64,000 bases of DNA. Origin: Candidatus Brevundimonas phytovorans (GTDB taxonomy: Bacteria; Pseudomonadota; Alphaproteobacteria; Caulobacterales; Caulobacteraceae). Positions 7,486-16,321 of the stretch are shown in pieces; the first letter of the stretch is position 1, and every line of letters begins with the position of its first letter. The stretch lies in NCBI GenBank assembly GCA_029203145.1, contig CP119309.1:1327001-1391000 (forward strand). The letters run 5' to 3'. The position numbers and the translations under genes were made by a program. Under the pieces are notes generated by a model that was not told the DNA's origin, did not search any database, and saw only the letters and a program-made list of their open reading frames with translations.

Positions 7486-9042
7486 TCAGGCGGCCTTCAG
7501 AGCTTCCTCAACCAGCTTCTGGATGGCGACATAGTCGGTCTTGCCGGTGCCCAGTACCGGAATGACGGCGATCTTGATGATCTTCTTCGGCACGCCCAGC
7601 TCCGGCGCGCCGTTGACGCGGGCCCACTCGGACAACTCGGCCGAGGCGGCGCCCTGGTGGTCTGTGACCAGGATCAGACGTTCGCCCCGCTTGCTGTCGG
7701 GCACGGACACCGCCGCGTGGCGATGGTCAGGCCAGACGGCGCCGGCCATGTCCTCGACGCCCAACAGGGAGACCATTTCGCCGCCGACCTTGGCGAAGCG
7801 TTTCACCCGGCCCAGGATGGTGATGTAGCCCTCGGCGTCGATGTCGACGATGTCGCCCGTGTCATGCCAGCCGCCTTCCAGCGGCTCGATGCTCTCGGGG
7901 TCAGTCGACGAGATATAGCCCGCCATGACATTGGGACCGCGCAGGTACAGCCGGCCGCCGCCCTCAATGCCCTCGACCTTGTCCAGGCGGTATTCCATGC
8001 CCGGCATGATCTGACCGACGGTGCCGGGACGGTTGCGGTCGGGATGGTTGACCGCGACCACGGGCGCAGCCTCGGTCGCGCCATAGCCTTCCAGCAAAGT
8101 CAGGCCGCCAAACTTGGCGTTGAAGGCGGCGCGGGTTTCCTCGCGGACCTTCTCGGCCCCGGCGACAGCGAACTGCAGGGTGGCGAAGTCACCCGGCTCG
8201 GCCACGCGGGCGTACTGGTTCAGGAAGGTGTCGGTCGCGAAGAGGATCGAGGCCTTCACCTGCGGCAGCAGGTCGGTGATCTGCTTGGCGTGCAGGGGCG
8301 AGGGGTATTCGAACGCCTTCATCCCTTGCAGTAGCGGCAGGATGACCCCGCCGGTCAGGCCGAAGCAGTGGAAGGTCGGCAGCGGGTTGAACATGACCCA
8401 CTCCGGCTTCAGGTCGATGTGGGCCGCGACCTGACGGGCGTTGGCGACCAGATTGCGCTGGCTCAGCACCACGCCCTTGGGCGCGCCGAAACTACCCGAG
8501 GTGAACAGGACCACGCCCGGCGAATCCGGGTCGGTCTTTGTGCGGAAGCGGCGCGGGGCCATGCCGGCGCTGAGGCCATACAGCTTGTCGGCCAGGCCGA
8601 TGGTCTTGCGCACGTCATCCAGCCAGATGATCTCAGCGACCTCGCCCAGGGCGGTCATCAGGTCGTCCAGCTTGGCCTGGGTGACGAAGCGCTTGGCCGA
8701 CAGAATCTTGGTGACGCCCGCCGTCTTCAGCGCGGCCTTCAGATTGGCCTCGCCCGAGGTGAAATTCAGCATGACCGGCACGCGGCCGAAGGCGTGCAGG
8801 CCGAAGAAGGTCACCACCACGCCCGCGCTGGACGGCAGAAGGACGCCGACGCGCTCGCCCGCCTTCGTCATGGCGGCGATCTTGCGACCCAGCACAAAGG
8901 CGGCGCGGATCAGGCCGGTATAGGTCAGGGGGTGACGATCCTGGTCCTCCAGGATTTCCTTGTCGCCAAAGCGGGCGCGCGCCTCAATCAGCGCGTCGAA
9001 CAGGGATTCGTCATAGACCTTGGGATCCAGGGCAGCCCGCAA
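7486..9042 (-). CDS. Acyl-CoA/acyl-ACP synthetase, AMP-binding family (Aas ligase-like)
   Basis: A 518-residue adenylate-forming enzyme that would activate a fatty acid with ATP and join it to ACP or CoA. The P-loop motif VLFTSGSFGAPKGVVLS, the A5 motif EGYGATEAAP and the motif GGWHDTGDI are all present. The tone of the sequence (ERVGVLLPSSAGVVVTFFG) resembles the ligase half of Aas, the acyl-ACP synthetase/lysophospholipid acyltransferase, but the acyltransferase half is absent. The start is TTG at 9042, supported by a strong AAGGAGG six bases upstream. It is divergent from lipA. Confidence 0.88.
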   Translation of the reverse strand: MRAALDPKVYDESLFDALIEARARFGDKEILEDQDRHPLTYTGLIRAAFVLGRKIAAMTKAGERVGVLLPSSAGVVVTFFGLHAFGRVPVMLNFTSGEANLKAALKTAGVTKILSAKRFVTQAKLDDLMTALGEVAEIIWLDDVRKTIGLADKLYGLSAGMAPRRFRTKTDPDSPGVVLFTSGSFGAPKGVVLSQRNLVANARQVAAHIDLKPEWVMFNPLPTFHCFGLTGGVILPLLQGMKAFEYPSPLHAKQITDLLPQVKASILFATDTFLNQYARVAEPGDFATLQFAVAGAEKVREETRAAFNAKFGGLTLLEGYGATEAAPVVAVNHPDRNRPGTVGQIMPGMEYRLDKVEGIEGGGRLYLRGPNVMAGYISSTDPESIEPLEGGWHDTGDIVDIDAEGYITILGRVKRFAKVGGEMVSLLGVEDMAGAVWPDHRHAAVSVPDSKRGERLILVTDHQGAASAELSEWARVNGAPELGVPKKIIKIAVIPVLGTGKTDYVAIQKLVEEALKAA

Positions 9043-9239
9043 GCACGTCCTCCTTCGGAGAGCTCTCAGCGGCTCTCTCGGTTACAAGAGGCCGGAACCT
9101 AGTGACGTAAGGTCGCCTTGAAAAGATGCGTAACGTCGCGTGAACGTCGCATCTTCCTCACTGAAACCGTCTGTGGCTTGCCATTGGCGGTCGGAAAGCC
9201 GACATACCGCCCTTCTGCACAGGAGCCAGACCGCCGGCT

Positions 9240-10211
9240 ATGGTCACGCTGATCGACACCCTGACGAAGAAGCCTTCAGAGCTGCGTCACCCGGAAAAAC
9301 AGAACCGCCCGGAATCGGCGGTGCTGAAGAAGCCTGACTGGCTGCGCGTCAAGGCGCCCGGCTCGGGTCAGTATAATGCGACCCGGGAGATTGTTCGCTC
9401 CAAGGGTCTGGTGACGGTCTGCGAAGAAGCCGCCTGCCCGAACATCGGCGAGTGCTGGAGCCAGAAGCACGCCACCCTGATGATCATGGGCGACACCTGC
9501 ACGCGGGCCTGCGCCTTCTGCAACGTCAAGACCGGCCTGCCGCAGGCCCTGGACCCGGAAGAACCCGCCAAGGTCGGCCTGGCCGTCCAGCAGATGGGCC
9601 TGAACCATGTGGTCATCACCTCGGTGGACCGCGACGACGTGGCCGACGGCGGCGCCGCCCACTTCGCCGAAGTGGTGCGCCAGATCCGCCTGCAGGCGCC
9701 CAACACCACCATCGAGATTCTGACGCCCGACTTCCTGCGCAAGGACGGCGCGGCCGAGGTCATGATCGACGCCACGCCCGACGTCTTCAATCACAACCTC
9801 GAAACCGTTCCGCGCCTCTATCTGAAGATCCGCCCCGGCGCCCGATACTTCCACAGCTTGCGTCTGCTGCAGATGGTCAAGGAGCGCGACCCGAACCAGT
9901 TCACCAAGTCCGGTATCATGGTCGGTCTGGGCGAGACCAAGGAAGAGGTCATGCAGGTGATGGACGACATGCGGTCCGCCGGCGTCGACTTCATCACCAT
10001 CGGTCAATATCTCCAGCCGACGCGCAAGCACGCCGCCATCGACCGCTTCGTCACGCCGGAAGAGTTCAAGGCCTATGAGGCCATCGCCCGCGCCAAGGGC
10101 TTCCTGATGGTGTCATCGTCGCCGCTGACGCGGTCGTCGCACCACGCCGGGGACGACTTCGCTCGCCTGAAGGCTGCACGTCAGGCCCAGGCAGGCCGTG
10201 CGGCTCGCTAA
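9240..10211 (+). CDS. lipA: Lipoyl synthase
   Basis: LipA is a radical-SAM enzyme that inserts two sulfurs into the octanoyl group on lipoyl domains. The protein has 323 residues. The auxiliary cluster cysteines C61, C66 and C72 lie in CEEAACPNIGEC; the radical-SAM CxxxCxxC is C87, C91 and C94 (CTRACAFC). The C-terminal RSSHHAG matches the conserved RSSxHA motif. Seven bases separate it from the COQ10/RatA gene, a conserved pairing in alphaproteobacteria. Its products are used by the pyruvate dehydrogenase genes about 6 kb downstream. Confidence 0.97.
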   Translation: MVTLIDTLTKKPSELRHPEKQNRPESAVLKKPDWLRVKAPGSGQYNATREIVRSKGLVTVCEEAACPNIGECWSQKHATLMIMGDTCTRACAFCNVKTGLPQALDPEEPAKVGLAVQQMGLNHVVITSVDRDDVADGGAAHFAEVVRQIRLQAPNTTIEILTPDFLRKDGAAEVMIDATPDVFNHNLETVPRLYLKIRPGARYFHSLRLLQMVKERDPNQFTKSGIMVGLGETKEEVMQVMDDMRSAGVDFITIGQYLQPTRKHAAIDRFVTPEEFKAYEAIARAKGFLMVSSSPLTRSSHHAGDDFARLKAARQAQAGRAAR

Positions 10212-10218
10212 GCCCTGA

Positions 10219-10665
10219 ATGGCGGTCCATCGCGTTACGCGCATCCTTCCCTATGCGCCCGAAGATCTGGCCAACCTGGTCGCGGGCGTTGAGGCCTATC
10301 CAGAGTTCGTGCCGTGGATCACCTCCATGCGCGTCTGGAACAAGCGCGAGGAGGCGCCGGGTGTCCGCCTGCTGGACGCCGAGGCGGGCGTGGGCTTCGC
10401 CTTCCTGACCGAGCGGTTCTCGACCTGGGTCCGTCATGACATCCACGCGCCCAAGGTCGAGGTCGGGCTGATCCGCGGTCCGTTCAAGCACCTGAAGAAC
10501 CGCTGGGAGTTCCATCCGCACCCCGAGGGGACCCGGCTGGAGTTCTTTATCGACTTCGCCTTCAAGTCGCGCATGCTGGACATGATGCTGCACGCGAACT
10601 TCGACCGTGCGGTCGACAAGCTGATAGCTTGTTTTGAAGGTGAAGCGGCTCGGCGTTTTCGCTGA
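10219..10665 (+). CDS. COQ10/RatA-type START-domain protein
   Basis: A 148-residue single-domain protein of the polyketide cyclase/START fold. The opening VTRILPYAPEDLANLVAGVEAYPEFVPW is typical of COQ10-like coenzyme Q-binding proteins, which help ubiquinone function in respiration. The same family includes E. coli RatA, annotated as a toxin inhibiting ribosome association, but the neighbour here is lipA, not RatB, so the quinone role is the better guess. It probably shares a transcript with lipA. Length and conserved residues are normal. Confidence 0.88.
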   Translation: MAVHRVTRILPYAPEDLANLVAGVEAYPEFVPWITSMRVWNKREEAPGVRLLDAEAGVGFAFLTERFSTWVRHDIHAPKVEVGLIRGPFKHLKNRWEFHPHPEGTRLEFFIDFAFKSRMLDMMLHANFDRAVDKLIACFEGEAARRFR

Positions 10666-10675
10666 AGGGGGCGCA

Positions 10676-11008
10676 ATGTCGGAACACGAGTCCGTCTTGA
10701 CCAAGCGTCGTAGCAGGCTCTTGCTTGTGGCTCTCATCCTGTCGACAGCCGCCTTTATCCTAGGCTCCCCCATGTTGCTGCTGTTTGCAGCCATGTCGGG
10801 AATGGGGGGCGATTCCTGTGCAGGATGGCCAGCCTACCTCTTCGTCTTGGCTGGCGTGACTTTGCCTTTCGGCATAATCGGCGTGCTGATCAACGGATGG
10901 AATGCCTTCATAGTCCGCAACGAGCCCCGGGCATGGTGGGGCTTTCTGACCCTGGTTTTGTGGCCATTAGCAATATTCATCAGCGTTAAGGTGCCTGACC
11001 TATGCTGA
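10676..11008 (+). CDS. Small three-helix membrane protein, function unknown
   Basis: I do not recognise this 110-residue protein. The ATG at 10676 follows a purine-rich GAAGGGGG. Three hydrophobic segments are visible: LLLVALILSTAAFILG, the stretch around LFVLAGVTLPFGIIG, and WWGFLTLVLWPLAIFI. The N-terminus is charged (MSEHESVLTKRRSR). Codon choice is less GC-biased at third positions than the flanking genes, which could mean recent acquisition. The last seven bases overlap the next gene. Its position behind lipA and the COQ10-like gene may be incidental. Confidence 0.65.
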   Translation: MSEHESVLTKRRSRLLLVALILSTAAFILGSPMLLLFAAMSGMGGDSCAGWPAYLFVLAGVTLPFGIIGVLINGWNAFIVRNEPRAWWGFLTLVLWPLAIFISVKVPDLC

Positions 11009-12138
11009 CGCCTTTCGACTTCGACGCGACGGTCGTGGGGGCGGGGGCTGTGGGGCTGGCCTGCGGGCGGGCGCTGGCCAGACGCGGCCTGTCGGTGCTG
11101 GTGCTGGAGAAGGAGCCCCACATCGGTCAGGGCGTGTCCTCGCGAAACTCCGAGGTCATCCACGGCGGGCTCTATTATCCGACCGGTTCGCTGAAGGCGA
11201 AGTTCTGCGTCGAGGGGCGACGGGCCCTCTATGACTTCCTGGCCAGTCACAAGATCGACCACTGGAAATGCGGCAAGCTGGTCGTGGCGACCGAGGAAGC
11301 CGAGGTCGAGCGCATCGAGACCATCTTCCAGCAGGCCACGACCAACGGCGTGGAGGGGCTGAAACATCTGACCGGCACCCAGGCGCGGGCGCTCGAGCCG
11401 GAACTGAACGCCCACGCCGCGATCCTGTCGCCCGAAAGCGGCCTGTTCGACAGCCACGGCTATATGCTGGCCCTGCAGGGCGAGATCGAGGACGTAGGCG
11501 GCTCAGTCGTCCTCTCCACGCCGTTCGAGCGCGCCGAGCCGCTGCCTGACGGCGGTTTCCGCATCACGGCGGGCAGCTCAGATTCGGGGGAGGGCGGGGC
11601 GGTGCTGACGACGCGGTTGCTGGTCACGGCCCCCGGCCTGTCGGCACAGACCGTCGCCGCCGCCATTGACGGCTATCCCGCGACTGACATCCCGGCGCGT
11701 CACCTCGGCAAGGGCGTCTATTTCCGTCTGACGGGCCCGGCGCCGTTCAACCGACTGATCTACCCGCCGCCCATTCCAGGGGCGCTGGGCACCCACTATC
11801 GCAAGGATCTGGGTGGGCAGGGGGTGTTCGGCCCCGACCTGGCCTATGTCGAGACCGAGGACTATTCGGTCGATCCGGCCAAGGCTGAGGCGTTCGCGGG
11901 CTATATCCGCCGCTTCTGGCCGGGGGTGACGGTCGAGCGGCTGACGCCCGACTACGCCGGCATCCGGCCCAAGCTGCACGGCCCCGGCGAGCCGCAGCCG
12001 GACTTCCAACTGCATGGCCGCGAGCATCACGGCATCGACGGCCTGATGGCCCTGTTCGGCATCGAGAGCCCCGGCCTGACCAGTTCCCTGGCCATCGGCG
12101 AAGCGGTCGCGGAGACCCTGACGAAAGCCTCGGTCTGA
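11002..12138 (+). CDS. FAD-dependent oxidoreductase, L-2-hydroxyglutarate dehydrogenase (LhgO)-like
   Basis: A 378-residue DAO-fold flavoprotein. The Rossmann motif VVGAGAVGLACGRALARRG binds FAD. SSRNSEVIHGGLYYPTGSLKAKFCVEG and the C-terminal FGIESPGLTSSLAIGE are characteristic of the LhgO/L2HGDH group, which oxidises L-2-hydroxyglutarate to 2-oxoglutarate and passes electrons to quinone at the membrane. It overlaps the small membrane-protein gene by seven bases. Substrate assignment rests on family resemblance and could be another 2-hydroxyacid. Confidence 0.85.
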   Translation: MLTPFDFDATVVGAGAVGLACGRALARRGLSVLVLEKEPHIGQGVSSRNSEVIHGGLYYPTGSLKAKFCVEGRRALYDFLASHKIDHWKCGKLVVATEEAEVERIETIFQQATTNGVEGLKHLTGTQARALEPELNAHAAILSPESGLFDSHGYMLALQGEIEDVGGSVVLSTPFERAEPLPDGGFRITAGSSDSGEGGAVLTTRLLVTAPGLSAQTVAAAIDGYPATDIPARHLGKGVYFRLTGPAPFNRLIYPPPIPGALGTHYRKDLGGQGVFGPDLAYVETEDYSVDPAKAEAFAGYIRRFWPGVTVERLTPDYAGIRPKLHGPGEPQPDFQLHGREHHGIDGLMALFGIESPGLTSSLAIGEAVAETLTKASV

Positions 12139-12197
12139 CAAGGCGCGGCGAATCACTCTGGTCGGCCAATCGTGAACCGCGCGGCGCCCTGGCCTGG

Positions 12198-12224
12198 GGA
12201 TCGGGGCCTATCGGCCCCTGATCC
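12198..12224 (+). terminator. Hairpin after the LhgO-like gene, possible terminator
   Basis: GGATC-GGGGCC and GGCCCC-T-GATCC form a strong stem with a one-base bulge and a TATC loop. No T tract follows, so it may act as a Rho-dependent or mRNA 3' stabilising structure rather than a classic terminator. It lies 60 bases past the stop codon. Confidence 0.45.
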
Positions 12225-12337
12225 GGTCGCGAAACCGCCGTATTCCCTACGAAAATCGGGCTATCGCCATCCATCGACGCTCATCCGACGGACGCCCTTG
12301 AAATCGGCAGCGTCTTCATGCATAAGCCCGGCCTCGC

Positions 12338-12365
12338 GTGGCGGCTCTTATCGGGGGGCCGCCAC
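12338..12365 (+). promoter_or_regulatory. Perfect inverted repeat upstream of rpmF
   Basis: Arms GTGGCGGC (12338-12345) and GCCGCCAC (12358-12365) enclose a 12-nt loop, 50 bases before the rpmF ATG. It could be a leader structure for L32 synthesis control or simply overlap the promoter. No known riboswitch is recognised. Confidence 0.4.
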
Positions 12366-12415
12366 TGTATGTTTTCGCGTCTTCACGGCGCACCGACTTA
12401 GAGATTGAGACGGAC

Positions 12416-12598
12416 ATGGCCGTTCCGAAACGCAAAGTATCCCCCTCGCGTCGCAACATGCGTCGCGCACACGACGCCCTCGGCGCCAACTCCTATGTCG
12501 AAGACAAGGACACGGGCGAGCTGAAGCGTCCGCACCACATTGACCTGAAGACCGGCACCTATCGCGGCCGTCAGGTCATCACGCCGAAGGAAGACTAG
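12416..12598 (+). CDS. rpmF: 50S ribosomal protein L32
   Basis: A 60-residue ribosomal protein. MAVPKRKVSPSRRNMRRAHDAL is the universal L32 opening, and the C-terminal HHIDLKTGTYRGRQVI is typical of alphaproteobacterial L32. It lacks the CxxC zinc-binding pairs seen in some other bacterial L32 proteins. It stands alone, unlike the rpmF-plsX-fabH arrangement of enterics, with a hairpin upstream and a strong terminator downstream. Confidence 0.97.
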   Translation: MAVPKRKVSPSRRNMRRAHDALGANSYVEDKDTGELKRPHHIDLKTGTYRGRQVITPKED

Positions 12599-12638
12599 TC
12601 TTCATTACGGCCTCGGCTTCGGCCGGACGATAGATTTT

Positions 12639-12669
12639 AACGGCGCGCGATGACATCGCGCGCCGTTTT
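12639..12669 (+). terminator. Rho-independent terminator of rpmF
   Basis: Two perfectly complementary 14-base arms (12639-12652 and 12654-12667) centred on one base fold into a very GC-rich hairpin that ends in TTTT. It is placed 40 bases after the L32 stop and before the lipoprotein gene. Confidence 0.8.
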
Positions 12670-12710
12670 CGTGCGTTGTGTGCCGTGAAGCTGAACCTGG
12701 AGCGCTCCAC

Positions 12711-13325
12711 ATGATCCGCAACACCGTCCTCTGTTCCGTCGCCCTGTTGGCCCTGGCCGCCTGCAACGCCCCGGAAGCCGCCAAGACGCCCGAGGCGACG
12801 GCCCCTGAAGCCGCCGCACCAGCAGCAGCAGCCGACGCCGCCTCCGCCACCGTCCTGACGCCGCTGGGCTATGGTCCGCTGAAGATCGGCATGACCCAGG
12901 CCGAGGTGGACGCGGCCGTGGGACCGCCTTCTACCAATGCGGCTGAAGCGAACCCCGCAGAGTGTCGCTACTACCATCCGGCCCGCGCGCCCGAGGGCGT
13001 GCTGGTCATGCTGGAGAATGGTGTTCTGACGCGCCTGACCGCCAAGAAGGGTTCGACCATCAAGACCGAGGACGGCGTCGGCGTGGGCGATGACGGCGAG
13101 CAGTTGAAGGCCCGCTACGGCGCCGCGGCTACCGTGACGCCGCACAAGTATGAGGGCGCGCCCTCGGCCTATGTCACCGTCTGGCCTGGCAAGCCTCAGT
13201 TGCAGGGCGCCTATGTCACCGACCCGACCGCGCGCGGTCTGGTGTTCGAGATCGGTCAGGACGGCAAGGTCGCCTTTATCCACGCGGGCGGCCCCAGCAT
13301 TCAGAACGTCGAAGGCTGCAGCTGA
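12711..13325 (+). CDS. Lipoprotein, function unknown
   Basis: A 204-residue protein beginning with a lipoprotein signal peptide: VALLALAAC is a clear lipobox with Cys as the first mature residue. A low-complexity Ala/Pro/Glu linker follows (roughly residues 20-46), then a globular domain starting at LGYGPLKIGMTQAEVDAAVG. That segment (LKIGMTxxEV) resembles domains of lectin-like or SmpA/BamE-like small lipoproteins, but I cannot name a family with confidence. CTGGAG precedes the ATG. It is likely anchored in the outer membrane, since no Asp follows the lipidated Cys. Confidence 0.75.
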   Translation: MIRNTVLCSVALLALAACNAPEAAKTPEATAPEAAAPAAAADAASATVLTPLGYGPLKIGMTQAEVDAAVGPPSTNAAEANPAECRYYHPARAPEGVLVMLENGVLTRLTAKKGSTIKTEDGVGVGDDGEQLKARYGAAATVTPHKYEGAPSAYVTVWPGKPQLQGAYVTDPTARGLVFEIGQDGKVAFIHAGGPSIQNVEGCS

Positions 13326-13424
13326 CGCCGAAATCAGGGAAGACGCGTCGCCCGGTTGGCGATTCGGCGGCGGCTGGTCTAAACCGGCCGTCGCACCTTC
13401 TTCTCCTGACAGAGCGCCTTCCTC

Positions 13425-14702
13425 ATGACTGACATCGCCGACATCGTCGCCCGCCAGATTCTCGACAGCCGGGGCAATCCGACGGTCGAGGTGGACGTCA
13501 CTCTGGAAGACGGCAGCTTTGGCCGCGCCGCCGTGCCGTCGGGCGCCTCGACCGGCGCGCACGAAGCCGTCGAACTGCGCGACGGCGACATGGACATGTG
13601 GGGCGGCAAGGGCGTCCAGAAGGCGGTCGACGCCGTCAACGGCGAGATCTTCGACGCCCTGTCCGGTATGGACGCCGAAGACCAGCGCCGTCTGGACGAG
13701 GCTCTGATCGAACTGGACGGCACCGACAACAAGGCCCGTCTCGGCGCCAACGCCATCCTGGGGGTGTCGCTGGCTGCGGCCAAGGCCAGCGCCCTCAGCT
13801 CGAACCTGCCGCTGCACCGCTACATCGGCGGCGTCTCGGCCCGCGTCCTGCCGACCCCGATGATGAACATCATCAACGGCGGCGCCCACGCCGACAATCC
13901 GATCGACATTCAGGAGTTCATGATCCTGCCGACCGGCGCCGACAGCTTCTCGGACGCCCTGCGCATGGGGGCTGAAATCTTCCACGCGCTGAAGAAGGCG
14001 CTGAAGGATGCCGGCCACAACACCAACGTCGGAGACGAGGGCGGCTTCGCCCCGAACCTGGCCTCGGCCGAAGAAGCCCTGGCCTTCATCACCAAGGCAG
14101 GTCAGGCCGCCGGCTACCTTGCCGGCGAGGACTTCCACCTGGGCCTCGATGTCGCCTCGACCGAGTTCTTCAAGAACGGCAAGTACAACCTGACGGGCGA
14201 GGGCAAGTCCTTCGACGCCGACGGCATGGTCGGCTATCTTGCCGATCTGGTCGAACGCTTCCCCATCGTCTCGATCGAAGACGGCTGCGCCGAAGACGAC
14301 TTCGACGGCTGGAAGCTGCTGACGGACCGTCTGGGCGACCGCGTTCAGCTGGTCGGCGATGACTTGTTCGTGACCAACCCGCGCCGTCTGGCCGCCGGGA
14401 TCGGCGAAGGCCTGGCCAACTCCATCCTGATCAAGGTCAACCAGATCGGCACCCTGTCCGAGACTCTGGACGCCGTCGATATGGCGCACCGCGCCGGCTA
14501 CACCTCGGTGATGAGCCACCGTTCGGGTGAAACCGAGGACTCGACCATCGCCGACCTGGCCGTCGCCACCAACTGCGGACAGATCAAGACCGGTTCGCTG
14601 GCGCGTTCGGACCGGACGGCCAAGTACAACCAATTGCTGCGCATCGAAGAGATGCTGGGCGACCAGGCCGTCTATTTCGGCGACGGCATGCTGCTGAAAT
14701 AG
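13425..14702 (+). CDS. eno: Enolase
   Basis: A 425-residue glycolytic enzyme that interconverts 2-phosphoglycerate and phosphoenolpyruvate. Visible signatures include the N-terminal ARQILDSRGNPTVEVDV, the catalytic-loop SGASTG, the metal-ligand segments and the C-terminal signature SHRSGETED followed by GQIKTGS. Length is normal. It is the first gene of a series leading to the pyruvate dehydrogenase genes, a conserved arrangement in Caulobacterales; a hairpin follows it. Confidence 0.98.
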   Translation: MTDIADIVARQILDSRGNPTVEVDVTLEDGSFGRAAVPSGASTGAHEAVELRDGDMDMWGGKGVQKAVDAVNGEIFDALSGMDAEDQRRLDEALIELDGTDNKARLGANAILGVSLAAAKASALSSNLPLHRYIGGVSARVLPTPMMNIINGGAHADNPIDIQEFMILPTGADSFSDALRMGAEIFHALKKALKDAGHNTNVGDEGGFAPNLASAEEALAFITKAGQAAGYLAGEDFHLGLDVASTEFFKNGKYNLTGEGKSFDADGMVGYLADLVERFPIVSIEDGCAEDDFDGWKLLTDRLGDRVQLVGDDLFVTNPRRLAAGIGEGLANSILIKVNQIGTLSETLDAVDMAHRAGYTSVMSHRSGETEDSTIADLAVATNCGQIKTGSLARSDRTAKYNQLLRIEEMLGDQAVYFGDGMLLK

Positions 14703-14726
14703 GCCTTCTCACAAAGAAGTGCTGAG

Positions 14727-14753
14727 CGCCGTCTCCGAACCTCGGAGGCGGCG
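14727..14753 (+). terminator. Hairpin after eno, probable terminator or attenuator
   Basis: A 12-bp stem (one G-U pair) with an ACC loop starts 24 bases after the enolase stop: CGCCGTCTCCGA pairs with TCGGAGGCGGCG. It is followed by TTCGC rather than a long T run, so termination may be partial. Confidence 0.55.
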
Positions 14754-14839
14754 TTCGCAATTACGGCCAAGCTACGGTTCGTTAGGCATTTTCAGTCAGG
14801 ATCAGGAAACTGTGTTCACGCTCAGAAGGAGCGTCCGTC

Positions 14840-15172
14840 GTGCCCGAACAGATGAAGCCCTATCTTCCGTCCGCCTTCCTGTTGTTTCTGATCCTCTATC
14901 TGGGCGTTCAGGCCCTGACCGGGCAGCGCGGTCTGCTGAGCGGCGGCGAGCGTGATGCGCTTCTCGCCAAGCGCGAGGCCCAGTTGGCCCACCTGACGGA
15001 GCAGCGCCGCGACCTGGAAGTGCGCGTGCGTTATCTGCGGACCGAGAGTCTCTCGAAGGATCTGCTGGAAGAGCGGGCGAGGGCGGTGCTCGGCTTTGCC
15101 GATCCCCGCGACTACGTGGTTCGCCTGAGCAGTCCGGCCGCGCACAACCCTGACGCGATCCGCACCTCCTGA
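14840..15172 (+). CDS. FtsB/DivIC-family septum formation protein
   Basis: A 110-residue bitopic membrane protein. One transmembrane helix (LPSAFLLFLILYLGVQAL, about residues 9-26) is followed by a coiled coil (LLAKREAQLAHLTEQRRDLEVRVRYL) and a short conserved region (EERARAVLGFADPRDYVV). This is the layout of FtsB/DivIC, which bridges FtsL and FtsQ in the divisome. The start is GTG at 14840, preceded by AAGGAG. Location between eno and pdhA matches other alphaproteobacteria and, in gammaproteobacteria, the eno-ftsB pairing. Confidence 0.88.
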   Translation: MPEQMKPYLPSAFLLFLILYLGVQALTGQRGLLSGGERDALLAKREAQLAHLTEQRRDLEVRVRYLRTESLSKDLLEERARAVLGFADPRDYVVRLSSPAAHNPDAIRTS

Positions 15173-15286
15173 ACTATTGTTACAGCCAGACCAGCGCGCT
15201 TTGCGTTTCGGGAACGAAGGCTGCTAAAGCCCCTTTCCGTAACGATAAGAGTCCCTGAAACTGGGGGCGCAGCCGGGAGATGCCGG

Positions 15287-16318
15287 ATGGCGAAAGCCGC
15301 CGCTCATAAATCCTCGTCCAGCGCGGACGACACCAAGATTCCGAACACGCCCCAGGCTTCGAAGGAAGACCTGCTGCGCTTCTACCGCGAGATGGTCCTC
15401 ATCCGCCGCTTCGAGGAGCGCGCGGGCCAGCTTTACGGCATGGGCCTGATTGGCGGCTTCTGCCACCTCTACATCGGCCAGGAGGCCGTGGCGGTGGGCG
15501 TTCAGGAGAGCGTCAAGCAGGGCCACGACAAGATCATCACCGGCTACCGTGACCACGGCCATATGCTGGCCGCGGGCATGGACCCGAACGCCGTCATGGC
15601 CGAGCTGACCGGACGCATCGGCGGCTCGTCCAAGGGCAAGGGCGGTTCGATGCACATGTTCGACACCGCGACCGGCTTCTACGGCGGTCACGGCATCGTC
15701 GGCGCCCAGGTGGCGCTGGGCACCGGCCTGGCCTTCGCCGGCAAGTACCGTGGCGATGACAGCGTCTCCTTCGTCTATTTCGGCGACGGCGCCTCGAACC
15801 AGGGGCAGGTCTACGAGAGCTTCAACATGGCCCAGCTGTGGAAGCTGCCGGCCATCTACATCATCGAGAACAACCAGTACGCCATGGGCACGAGCATCGA
15901 ACGCTCGTCGTCCACGACCGAGCTCTACATGCGCGGCGCCAGCTTCGGCATTCCGGGCGAGCAGGTTGACGGCATGGACGTCCTGGCCGTGCGCGACGCC
16001 ACCGCCCGCGCCGTGGCCCGCGCCCGCGCTGGCGAAGGTCCCTACATCCTTGAAGTGAAGACCTACCGCTATCGCGGCCACTCCATGTCGGACCCGGCCA
16101 AGTACCGCACCAAGGAAGAGGTCGACGAGGTCAAGAAGACCCGCGACCCCATCGACCATCTGAAGATGCTGCTCGCCGCCGCCAAGGCGACCGAGGAAGA
16201 GCTGAAGGCCATCGACAACGAGGTGAAAGCCATCGTCGCCGAAGCCGTGCAGTTCGCACAGGAAAGCCCGGAGCCGGATCCGTCCGAGCTCTATACTGAC
16301 GTCTACGTGGAGGCCTGA
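15287..16318 (+). CDS. pdhA: Pyruvate dehydrogenase E1 component, alpha subunit
   Basis: A 343-residue subunit of the heterotetrameric E1 enzyme, which decarboxylates pyruvate with thiamine diphosphate. The TPP motif runs from GDG (166-168) to NN (195-196). The segment YRYRGHSMSDPAKYR is the phosphorylation-loop region conserved in E1-alpha. GGGAG lies before the ATG at 15287. pdhB follows three bases after the stop, so the subunits are co-translated. Confidence 0.98.
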   Translation: MAKAAAHKSSSSADDTKIPNTPQASKEDLLRFYREMVLIRRFEERAGQLYGMGLIGGFCHLYIGQEAVAVGVQESVKQGHDKIITGYRDHGHMLAAGMDPNAVMAELTGRIGGSSKGKGGSMHMFDTATGFYGGHGIVGAQVALGTGLAFAGKYRGDDSVSFVYFGDGASNQGQVYESFNMAQLWKLPAIYIIENNQYAMGTSIERSSSTTELYMRGASFGIPGEQVDGMDVLAVRDATARAVARARAGEGPYILEVKTYRYRGHSMSDPAKYRTKEEVDEVKKTRDPIDHLKMLLAAAKATEEELKAIDNEVKAIVAEAVQFAQESPEPDPSELYTDVYVEA

Positions 16319-16321
16319 TCC

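Noticed and set aside
10219..10665. Toxin of a RatAB toxin-antitoxin pair
   Set aside because: No RatB partner is adjacent and the gene is paired with lipA, as in many alphaproteobacteria, so a coenzyme Q-related role is favoured.
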